DNA from: Balanoglossus misakiensis
Lineage: Eukaryota; Hemichordata
Assembly (NCBI GenBank): GCA_040954595.2
Contig: CM082578.2
Span: forward strand, 6,820,001-6,884,000
Length of the DNA stretch: 64,000 bases
Direction: 5' to 3'
Shown: in pieces, positions 1 through 10,299 of the stretch
Layout of the letters: each line of letters begins with the position of its first letter
How positions within the stretch are numbered: the first letter of the stretch is position 1
Position numbers and translations under genes: made by a program
Notes under the pieces: generated by a model
What the model was told of the DNA's origin: nothing
What the model saw: only the letters and a program-made list of their open reading frames with translations
Database searches by the model: none

Positions 1-395
1 GCCAGGACAATGTACAGCAGTCACAAGTGTGAAGGAATATTACAATCTTCGCCTGTAATTATGACAAGTGTGACAGACAATAAAGAATCGTTAAAACTGT
101 GCACGCATAATTAATTCAGTAAATGGAATTTCTGCAGTTTAAAATATTTTAAAATATGTCATGTTTGAGCCAGTAGTCTCCCTTTTACATTCATCACATT
201 GATGGACGTACATTATTAAAAAATATATTCTCTGAAATTATTTGACCGTGTTGAATATCAGATGCAAAATTATTACAGAACATGAAAACATCTGTATGGT
301 CTACTATAAAACAGCTATTTCATCCAGATTGTTAAATAAATACATCAGGTACCTACAGAAATCAAAGAGGGGGGAAAAATCTGTTTGGGAAACTC

Positions 396-3300
396 CTACT
401 GGGCTTGCTCCAACGTGACGACTTCAACCGCGTGCGTGGCTACGGGCACGTCCGAGTGGTCCATGTCGCTGGCCTGCGTGGAGTTGGGCACCATGGCAAC
501 CTGCGGGATGGTTTCGGGCCTCTGCTGCTGTTCCTGCTGCTGCTGCTCGTGGTGCGCTTGCTGGTGCGTGACCTGCTGCTGGTTCTGTTGCTGGTGGTGG
601 GCTTGGTGTTGCTGCTGCTGGTGGTGGTGCTGCGACGAGTTGGCGATGCTGGTGACAACCGTCTGGTACATGGACACTGGGATGGTGACCATGCCACCTG
701 GAAGGTCAAAAGAGAGAAACACGAAAGATTGGATGAGAACGGCAAGTCAGGAAATCGGCGACGGTAAATACCTGCTTAAAACCGAACAGTGTCTAATCGG
801 GAAACCTGTCTAGTATACCCAACACACTTTCTAGTTCCTGCGCAAGAAACCACGTTACAGGAAGCTCTATTAACCAGACATCTCTATAATCCAGTAGTTT
901 TGGTGTCCGGTATTGACAGGTTTTACTGTAATATATAATATAATGATTAATTTGTGGCGCAAATATTGGCCCTTTTTGATCCTTTTTCACAATGTAAGGT
1001 CAAGAAACTGATCAGTCAAACTGTTCTCAGAGAAATTAAAAGGTAATTTCCGCAACTCCATTTTTTTTGCAGAGAACATTACGAATTTATTTCAACATAA
1101 CTGACGGGCATAAAAATGTTGCCATGACAACTAGAAAGGAATCAGTGTCATGCAGTTGATTTCATACTGATGATAAAATCATTCGGTGAAAGTTGATAAG
1201 ATATCTCCTCCATGCATAAACCTTAATAATTCGTGTACTTTGGAGTTTATGGAATTCCCCCCCACCCGCAAGCAAACGCTCAACTTTCAGACTTTGGCAA
1301 CACTGTGTGTAAGTGTACATACCTTGTGATGTTGCATCATGCACACCAGCTAATGCACCGACTGCAGCCGCAGCGTCCCCGGACAGCATGATGTGGCCGC
1401 CTTCCGACAGCGTGGCCTCGGCCAGGGTCGCCACTGCTTCGGCCGCTGCGGCGCTGTTGATGTCCACCGACACGGGAGTGGCCTGCGGTGCTTGCGGCAG
1501 AGCGACTTCGCTCTGCGTGGCGGCGGCAACCTCTGCCAGTGTGGCTACGGCCTGTGTTGCTTCTGCTTGCGAGTTACTGTTGTGCTGTTAGAAAAGGGAA
1601 ATTTGAAAATAAAATCAATTACACGAAAAGTTATACTAATTTCTGGAAATGTATACAGTATGTGGAGTCCCAATACAGCTGATGCGTACATGCATTCGTG
1701 TTTATTTTTATGTGTGCGCGCCTGGGTGCCTACATAATGAGTGACTGGTGTTCGCAGTTTGATTGGATGCCAGTTCATTTGCATAATTTTGTAACATTTT
1801 TACTCTTGGATCTGTTTGATTTCACACTAGCCAGCTCTTCACTCCTCAAAATTTAATGACGGGTAACATGGTTATACACAAAATATGGCCAACTATGGAT
1901 TTGGGCCTTTTATACTAGACTACACTGTACCCTCATCCATATGTGGCCGTATTTTGTGAATAACCCTTTCCTACAAATGCTGATGTAATGCTGCTGGATT
2001 TTTGGCAGACTTGATAAATCCATACACATCATACTTTGTGTGTCAATGAGAAATAAGACAAAGCGTTGATTTCATTCTAACATGCAACCCGACACAATTG
2101 CAGGAAAATATTAAAAACTCCTTCAGCCAAAACTGAGAGAAAGGCCTTACATGTATATGTACCTGGTGTGCAATGGCCACGTCTGCCGTCAGAGTAGCCA
2201 CGGAGGTGCCGGGGTCCACCTGTATAAGCGACACTGTTCCGTCTGGATTGTTGATGGTCTGAAGGACTGTGTGTGGCTGCACTATGTGCTGTGTGGTGTG
2301 CTGTTGCTGTGGTTGCGATTCGTCGCTGAACTCTATCAGTAAGTCTTCCCGCCCGTGGTGCTTGTAGCAATTTTTGACGATGGTCCGGAGTGCGTGTGTC
2401 CATGATACCTGGGGGGAGAAGCGAAAATAGAATTCATACATGTTTAACACAACCAACATAAGATTATTGCACACACACAGTGCAAATACATAATCTGGTT
2501 TTCTGTACATGATCATTTACATTTATACTGTGAAAAGTATCTATTTTATTAATCACACCATCAATCATTATTCTGCATGCCATCCACATGAAATACAATT
2601 TTAAATGCGCATTCTTAACCTCTTTACTTTACCCCATTTCTGACTTTAGAGGTCCAACTTTACTATGGAAAACAATGGCTTTGGATCAAACAATGGTGGT
2701 GAAAGGGTCAAAGTTGCTGAATATCCAAGCATAAGTTTAACCGACCGAATGGGGCCTAAGTGATTACTCTGCAAAGATTACCTTCTGTTTCTGATCTTCG
2801 CTCCTTGCGTCACTGCGAACATTGGCCCAGGGCAGATCCGACGGCCACCAAACGGGCCTACACGACTCCTTCCCCCATCCGGGCTTGCCCCTACCAGTAG
2901 AGTACTTCAACATCATCGGTATGAACGCCCTGAGCTGCGCCTGTGTCATCTTGTCGACCGGGGTCGGGATGCCGTCGATGACGAGTGGGGGCAGCTCGTG
3001 GAGGTTGGAGTTTTCCGGTGGTGGCGCTGGAGCTTGCTGTGCCAGTGCGTTCTCTAGTTCCGACATTATTACGTTGCGACAGTTGCGAACCTGTAAAAAG
3101 AAGGTGATTTTTTAAAGATGACATTGACTGGTTCTATCACTAATATACTGCATTGTCTCAGCAGATAACAAACAAGATAACTCTCATCTGGCAGAAATGA
3201 AAAACCCTTAGGGAATTTTTAAATACAAAATTTCGGGAAGGAGTTTGACAGTGCTGGAGTTCCGCTGGTCCAGCCTGTACTACAGGCCTTGCCCTGTATG

Positions 3301-4346
3301 TCTATGGCTGGTCCTTTCCTGCCTCTTCACATCATCAACCGACACCCCGACTAGACTCCCGAATGCATGCCACTAAAATTGGGAGACACGACACGATTTT
3401 CCCAGGGTATTCCCCCACTCACCACATTCTCAAGGGGAGCAGCTCCAAAGACTTTGAAAGAAGAATTCGGCTTGCCCGGCGAACACACAATAACACAGGC
3501 TTGCTGTCCAACTCGTGTTGTGTATTCATCTATGGTGGCCTTCAGTTTTCTGAAAATGAAAAACAGACAATGGTAAAGACATGAGCAACCATCATGGCAA
3601 TTCCAGAAAACAAACAGCGTGGAATTGAAAGCTGGGCTATTTGTCATGATTCAAAACAAGACTGCCACTGACCTTAGCAACCTTGTCTGTTGCCTTTTTC
3701 TGATTGATGGGTTGGTTTCAAAGGAATGCGGCCTCTTCCTCTTTTTGCCTGTTGCTATGGCAGCAGCGGCAGCAACTCCGATTGGACCTGAGGATGAAAT
3801 GAAGGAACTGCCGGATCAAACAACCTCCTCAAACCACCGTGGTTTGGTCCTTACCCATTGTTTTTATGGAAAGGTTGGATCTCTAAAGAGGGAACTGGGG
3901 GTGAAAGGGTTACATTTTTGGGGTTACAAAAAGCTGAACAAGTTGTTTGACCATTACCACTCTGCAGAATTCTGACTGACATCAGTCACAAATTATTTTG
4001 AGCATACGTGCATGTGTGATATGTCAAACAGAACAAAAGTCTGAAACAATATCTGGAACAGTGAAAATTTCAAATTTGCCTCGTTTTTGCCTCTGATTGG
4101 ACGGTTATGAAATCACTGATTATGCACAGGCACAACACATCAGCAATAATGTACCAAGAACCAGCTCTTTATTATTTCTCTGCATTGACTGAAGATATAT
4201 AACGTGTACTGTAAATCCATACCTGCAGCAGCTAATTGCATAGTGACATCATCATGAGCGCTGTTCAGGAGATCTGCATCATCAAACGGTGTGCTCTCTG
4301 GTGAGGAAGGCTCACTGATGTCATCTGACATCATTATGGTCGTCAT
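396..4346 (-). CDS. NRF1: Nuclear respiratory factor 1 (NRF1 / P3A2 / erect wing family), complete, 7 coding exons
   Basis: Sequence-specific transcription activator of nuclear genes for mitochondrial and housekeeping functions; it binds GC-rich palindromes as a dimer. Coding exons (minus strand, 5' to 3'): 4346-4223, 3787-3673, 3549-3423, 3090-2782, 2408-2163, 1584-1323, 697-396. All have GT/AG borders and join in frame to 494 aa (human is about 500). Residues 56-80 form a basic nuclear localisation stretch beginning KKRKRPHSFE. Residues 80-245 are the family DNA-binding region, with diagnostic strings DEYTTRVGQQA, KVFGAAPLENVV, MTQAQLRAFIP, YSTGRGKPGWGKES and TIVKNCYKHHGREDLL. The C-terminal activation region keeps NPDGTVSLIQV, EAVATLAEATL and IPVSMYQTVVTS, and ends VEVVTLEQAQ. 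A Gln/His-rich insertion lies at about 417-453. The start is the first ATG of the MTTIMMSDD exon. An acceptor-like CCAAAAG near 4365 suggests an upstream non-coding exon. A short linker found in vertebrates between exons 5 and 6 was not located. Confidence 0.95.
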
Positions 4347-4558
4347 TTTTTATAATGTCCTTTTGGAAACAAAAAATGGAAGATAAGAACGCTTGTTTCA
4401 AACTATTTGATTATGCCCGCATCAGGAACCATTTCATTTACTCTTGCTACCAATATTTCAAGAGAATAACGCATTTTCAATTTGTGGACTTCCTACTTTG
4501 TGCACGTTGGTTCTCAGAGACTGTACATGTGGTGTGTACATGTATTACTAGTCTTGCT

Positions 4559-4770
4559 CCAAGACTGTGTGATACTGAAAATGAAATGCGCGTCTGCGTT
4601 ACGTATAGAACGTCCTGTGGACGCGACGCTAATCACACAGTCTTGCCGATTCTGTAAACGCCCTCAAGTGGTTTTACCAGATTTTGGTAAGTAGCGGAGA
4701 ACATTCGAACCTCATATGTCTGTCAATCAAATTAGCGTCGTGTCAACATGAGTTCTATACGCGTACATAC
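4559..4770. repeat. Nested inverted repeats (MITE-like) upstream of the NRF1 start codon
   Basis: CAAGACTGTGTGA near 4559 is matched by its exact reverse complement near 4633-4645, giving a 13-bp inverted repeat around a roughly 60-base centre. The segment around 4597-4635 (CGTATAGAACG ... CGACGCTAAT) is also an imperfect reverse complement of 4728-4770 (ATTAGCGTCG ... TTCTATACG). It lies in the presumed 5' UTR intron or 5' flank of NRF1. This resembles a small non-autonomous DNA element, but no terminal target duplication was identified. Confidence 0.4.
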
Positions 4771-5639
4771 CAGGTACAGAATACGCATTTTTGGGCGTTA
4801 TCGCGAGCTTTGTGCGGTTCTAGATGTTCTACATGCAAATTAACGCCGCTCATGAATATTCATATCAAATATATGTGTGCAGAAACGTACAGTCGCTTTG
4901 CCTGGCGGCGCGTCGTACGAAAGTTCCATTCCTTATCGACAGGCACAGCGACTGCCATAGAGTCTAATGTATTACTTGTGCAACATAATTCCCAGAATAC
5001 GCAATTATATTATTGCACTATTTATACATTTCCACAACAATGGACCCCAAACAATAATTCTGCAGGATGACAGCGCAGAACAGTTTGATTAAATCCCACC
5101 CCTGCTCCAAGAAATACTTGGCCTCCAACCAGCCCTGTACACTATCAGCTGTATCCCTTTTGCTTTTGTTAACCCAAAAATACCACGGCACCAAATCTTA
5201 TTTTGGATATACGTTTTTTTTGTGACGTGTCATATGTCTGATATTTATGGTAAAGAGTAACAGTTTTTGTAAAAGAAACATCTTATACCCACTCGTTTCT
5301 TTTTAGGGTACACTGGAAATGATTGTTTCTCATGGCCATCATGTTCTATTTTTTGGTTTGGGGATATTCAAACAATGGAAAATATTCAGAAAATATACAT
5401 CTCATGCAGCATTTTATTGTTTTCCATTTGGCTAATGGTACCATAGTCTGTATGGTGGGCCGGTTGCAGTTATTTTGTATACATGTAACATGTTCATACA
5501 GGCCTAACAATTGACCGTTTGAATACAAACGTGGGTCGAATCATACAGAAGATATTGGGCGGGAATATGGTAACGAATCCCTGTGGCTAGGCTGCCCGTT
5601 ATTACTTTACTGCATAACGCGAATTTACCGGCTACGCAG

Positions 5640-6320
5640 TCATTTTTGGGCTTCTGATCATCTTTGCTCAACACCACCATGCGTGTCTTTGATACATGAC
5701 CACTGCATGTAGCCGGCCGCGAGCGCCAAAGAATGACCCGCCAAAAGACATAAACGCGAAATTCCTCGTAGCGTTAGCAAAGCACATATCCGCCATCGCC
5801 ATTGCTGTCGAACACAAGTGACGACAACTATGGATTTCAACGACCATGGGAAAGGGAAAATTGCACTTTTTTCGAATTAAAGATTCAAACAAAAGAGAGG
5901 GATCTACGCAGTCGTGGTCCGAGATGTTCTCAAATGATTTACAGAATCGTGAATAGAGTTTTGGTTCCGCGACTGCGTGGTACACGACGTTCACAAGGAC
6001 ATCAGTCGACATGCGTGGAACAACAACTCAGATCCCAGCTCGGACGGTTGACAAGTTGGGTAGTCCACGTCTGTCTGGACTTTCAGTGTTTTTTTCAGTC
6101 GCTAGCCGCGGTATTTACGAGCAGGGGCCTTGATATTCGCTGTTGCGTTTAAGGTACACTCTTTTTACAGTCCAATTTTGACGCGGCGGTCCGGATTTGG
6201 GGGAAAATAACGCAGTTTTCTACGCTCACAATCGGTACTCGATTTCGGCGGTATTTGCGACTGCGCGAACATGGCGGCCATCACGACCACAAGCACGACT
6301 TTACCGGCGTTCGTCACAAC
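5640..6320. promoter_or_regulatory. CpG-rich promoter-like region, probably NRF1 promoter
   Basis: CpG dinucleotides are clearly denser here than in the flanks. There are two YY1-like sites. One is GCGATGGCGGAT on the minus strand around 5785-5800. The other is the near-palindromic AACATGGCGGCCAT on the plus strand around 6269-6282. Several GCGACTGCGCG-like half sites of NRF1 type occur at about 5970, 6257 and 6490. YY1 and NRF1 motifs are typical of TATA-less housekeeping promoters near the start site. The nearest gene is NRF1 on the minus strand, starting at 4346. Assignment to NRF1 and the exact start site are inference. Confidence 0.35.
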
Positions 6321-6599
6321 ACCGATTTACGCAGAACTACCGAGGGGATTTCATTGTCATCGCGGTAGGAGTGAAAGGGATTAATATAAGCACGGAAGAC
6401 TTCGGTATGAGGAGATTTCACAGAACAGTTGACGAGAAAAGTGACAACCAATGTTGAACATTTGACAGAAGAGGGTAAAAATCGCGATTGCGACTGCGCG
6501 GACAACAAAGAACACAGGAGAGTGTGTCTCGAAGAAATTGCTGCAAATTTCACGAGCTTGTCGCAAAAATGTTATTCTCGGGACAAAATATAAAGGAGT

Positions 6600-9350
6600 T
6601 ATTGGCCAAACCCTTAGGGTAGTTTAGATTTCGTAATACTCACGTATAGATAGGTTGATTTCACTCCAAAGTTGGCTCTAAATTGTAAACTGAATGCGCG
6701 GGAGCTGTTTCAAACACAACCACTTCTGAGCACGCCAATGAATATGGGCTTAGAGGGGGGATCGTACTATTGAGAATGGTCGGCGTTCGGGTAGGGAGAA
6801 TTAATCAGTATCAACACAGCTGGTACTTTGCTGTACGAGCCTTTTCTGTACGTTTTGAAACCAAACTGACTCAAAATGTTTAAACATACAATCCACGATC
6901 TCACTGTGAAGGATGTGCCGGTTACTATATAAACTAATAAGGTAAATGTCTTCGAAATTAGGGTAGTGGCGAGGATTGCACGAGTACGTAAACGAAAGCA
7001 GTACATTGTATGCAGTGCTGAATATATGAATAGTCAATATAGATCAGTGATAGTGCGGCCGCCCACCATGCATGCACCACCCATACCACAGAGAAATAGT
7101 AGAATACTAGTGTTGTTGTCAGAAAAGTACTAGTTTCAAGTTTGTGTGTTGAAATATTCGAAGGGGAATAGCTATTTTCGGGCTAACACATGCTGTGCAA
7201 GAATTGATATTTAGAATATGAGAATAAATATTTCTATTTCTACCTCCATGATTAGGCCCTAGTAGGCCTATTATTATTATGCTGCTGCTAGTATGACTAA
7301 GATCAATTTCCACAAGGTCGACTTATTGACAATGCATAATAAAATATATAAAAAACGCAATACAATTACAAATAAAAAAGAAGTCTTGGCTTGGAGAGAT
7401 TTAAAAAAAAGAAGGCTACAAGACTACAATAACATATAATGGTAAACCAAACAGGCCCACACAATTATAAAATCTGCGAAATTCAGATTGCAATATTAGT
7501 AACAGTGTGTCTTTTTTTATAATTTGAAAATGGATTTTAAGGTAGCCCGTGACATTTCCTAGACGATCAGATGCTCCTTGTATTCCGCGACGCTTGACTG
7601 GACTGAAAGATCCAGACGTGTGAGGGCGCCAGAACGCCCGCACACGACTGAATCTTTCAGTCTGGACCACCTGTTGATTAGCTACAAACAGACATCTTAT
7701 GACTTCTTGAATCTGTGTACGTGTCTTCTGTTTTGTCGCACATTCCAATCATATGGGTGTAGATGGTCGTTACTCCCTTTTCCTGTTTCAGCCATTGCTC
7801 ACGGTCCAGCCTCAGTCTCTCTGCTTGTGTCGGGCTGTCTGATCTCACTGTCCCTTCGCTCGTCGTCCGTCTTAGTACTAGTTTGCAACTTCTCTGAAAG
7901 ACCATTAACAGTGCCGCAAATCACGAACAAAAGGCAAAGCATGGAACGACTGCAGCTGAACAGTATCTATATAACCAGTAACAAAAACCGTTGCACGCGT
8001 TAGCGTGATCCTTGTGACATGTTTTATCGGTAAAAGTAACGTACACAGAAGGCGCGATGGAGGGAGGGAGAGACTGGTGGGGTCGGAATAACGAAGGAAT
8101 ACGACAAAGAACGAATCCAAAACATATACAAAAAAAAAAACGATAAAAATATTCTGTTGTCCATATCAAAATATCAATATATTGTTTAATTTCCAATTGA
8201 TGGCTTGAAATATTTCAACATTTCATGATCATCTTGTACGGCAAAATATAGGTGATTCCCCTTCATACACACAATAAAAACTTCTATAAGTATACAAAGC
8301 TAAATGTTTCTATCGTGTGTACATAACACACAGACATTATTGTTGATTACAGTCGACCTCTGTACAGTTGTGAGTTCTGGCCATCGTCGAGTCGCCCACC
8401 ACAAGTGATTTGGAGGAAGCAAATCGACTTAAAAAGGAGTAAAAACATTCCATAGACTGCAAATGACTTTATTCGGTCGAGTGGTAGCTGTTGATTATGT
8501 GTGATTAACACGGTGGCCAAGTTAATGTCATGTCACCCACTGGATTAAACCAAAACCTATAATGAATGTATGGCAGTAATGATGCTAATTATTTCCCCTT
8601 TCCTGAAAATTCGCGCCAAGTCAAAAGGTCTGATTTCAAAATTAACGTCAGGCCGCACTGAGTATGGATTCTTTAATTGCAATACTCAAACAGCTACATG
8701 AATTCTCGGTGAGTTTGTAAAGCAGGAAGACTCTGTTTAGTCAAATGACCATTCAAGACATCCCAACTTATATCTGCCCGTATGCATCGCGACATAAATC
8801 GTAGTCATCACCAATGGGCGACAAGAGGAAGGCCACACATAATGCGACTGCGCTATTACGAGCAGATTGGCATTTTCGTTGTTCCGATTTCCAGCCGTCT
8901 GCGATAGATGGGCGCGTAGGCCTAATATCGCTTTTGCTCACAACCGTGCTGATAAGTTATAGTACACACGCGTCACCGCATAAATGGTTCCTGTACAGGA
9001 AAACGGCTGTGCGCCATGCTAGTGTCTTGAGACATATCGCTTTGCCCGTATAGGCGACGTCCCCTCATATTATAACTTGGGCATGTTCACACGTCTACAC
9101 TGTTCCGGTTTGGGAGCTCCAATGAACGTGGAGACAAACTTTCTGCTGTCAATGTTCTCCCTGCAGTCTCCAGTATAAACTTTTGTTATTAACAATGATG
9201 ATGATAGGTGACGCTGATCTGACATGATCTATAACTGTACCTTATATACCTACTACCCAATCGTCACTGATCAAACATTTCAGTAACATTTTAGTTTGCC
9301 GCTTTTCAGTCGCCTTTCAAAAAAAGGTAAAAGTTGTAACAAAATTGAAA
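6600..9350. other. NRF1 to SMKR1 intergenic, no gene seen
   Basis: Apart from the hairpin at 7.6 kb, this AT-rich stretch holds only short open frames without recognisable domains, paired splice sites or codon bias. I see no RNA gene. Confidence 0.5.
7599..7667. repeat. Near-perfect 30-bp hairpin
   Basis: The left arm (7599-7628, GGACTGAAAGATCCAGACG...) and right arm (7635-7667, ...ACTGAATCTTTCAGTCTGGA) are reverse complements with a few mismatches. They are separated by a 6-base loop. It lies between NRF1 and the SMKR1-like gene. It could be a small foldback element or a hairpin RNA; nothing in the sequence decides between them. Confidence 0.5.
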
Positions 9351-9356
9351 TTTATT
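9351..9356 (-). terminator. Candidate poly(A) signal of the SMKR1-like gene
   Basis: TTTATT on the plus strand gives AATAAA on the minus strand, about 226 bases past the SMKR1-like stop codon. The position suits a 3' UTR, but the hexamer is common in AT-rich DNA, so this is only a candidate. Confidence 0.3.
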
Positions 9357-9581
9357 AACTTAACATTCCATAGATACCATGAATCAAATCAATGACATTT
9401 TGATTCAAAAATTTGCATCAATGATTGTTGAAAATATATCCATTTGTCGGCATACTACAAAAAAACACTAAATTTTAAAAGGCTAAAAAATAATCTCCAT
9501 TTTCTTTGGAGAAAGTCTAAGAAACGAGATATATGTCAACAGTTTGTAGGAATGATATCGTGACGTCAGACTATGACGTCA

Positions 9582-10092
9582 TCACTTCTTTTTCTTCTTG
9601 CCTTTCTTGCCCTTTTTCTTCTTAGGGGCACCTGCCCAGCCGAAACCCCTGGCTTCTAGAAGGTCCACGGCGTTGTGACATATATAATATGCATTAGTCA
9701 TTGCGTCGGGGCTCATAATGTCAACCGGTTTCTTGGCCGGTTTTGGCGAGGACGACTTGGCGCTCTTTTTTCTTCCCTTTCCCTTCTTTTTGCCGCTGGG
9801 ACTCCGGCTCCGTGATTTTCTCTCCCGCGGCAGCGCCTTGGCGCTCTTCGAGTATCCCCTTTTCCCCGGCTGCGAGAGAGAGAAAAAAAAACATGATTCA
9901 ACAATTATGTGAGTACACTATGAACATGATGGGAGCCATGTACATATATACACGGCCTAAATTTCGCACAGTGTAATGTGACGTCACAGTACAGTACAAA
10001 CCAGAGGGTCGGAGTATCTTAGGTTATACCTGAAACCCTTGGTCTATACTTACATCGTCGGTCGGTTTAGACCTGCACTTCTTTCGTTTCAT
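9582..10092 (-). CDS. SMKR1: Small lysine-rich protein 1-like (SMKR1), 2 exons, 108 aa
   Basis: Coding exons 10092-10054 (13 codons, donor GAT|GTAAGT) and 9869-9582 (acceptor CTCTCGCAG|CCG) join in phase 0 to 108 aa. The N-terminal half is a Lys/Arg/Ser-rich tail (residues 1-60, including [16 protein letters not shown]). The conserved core is [18 protein letters not shown] followed by [20 protein letters not shown], ending in a run of lysines. The core matches the vertebrate SMKR1 pattern VDI-SP-AM--YYI-HN-----RGF-W-GAPK. The human protein is shorter at its N terminus. Its molecular function is not established. The neighbours are STRIP upstream and NRF1 downstream on the same strand, as in human. 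The start is the first ATG before MKRKKCRSK; an in-frame open stretch runs further 5', so an earlier start is possible. Identification rests on the core motif and on gene context. Confidence 0.85.
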
Positions 10093-10299
10093 CGTCACAT
10101 TCAACGGTAAGATTCTCTCGGTCACACAGAGAAACGCGTCTAGCCTGTCATAGTTGACTTCACGCTGTGACACAACCTGTCCCTGACCAAGTATTATAAT
10201 TCCGCGGTCGAAATAGCGACGTATCCACCGCAACGTAGCGTTGGAGGAACGTTGTTACACGAGGGAAGATTTACAACTAATTTCGACCCACTGTCCAGC

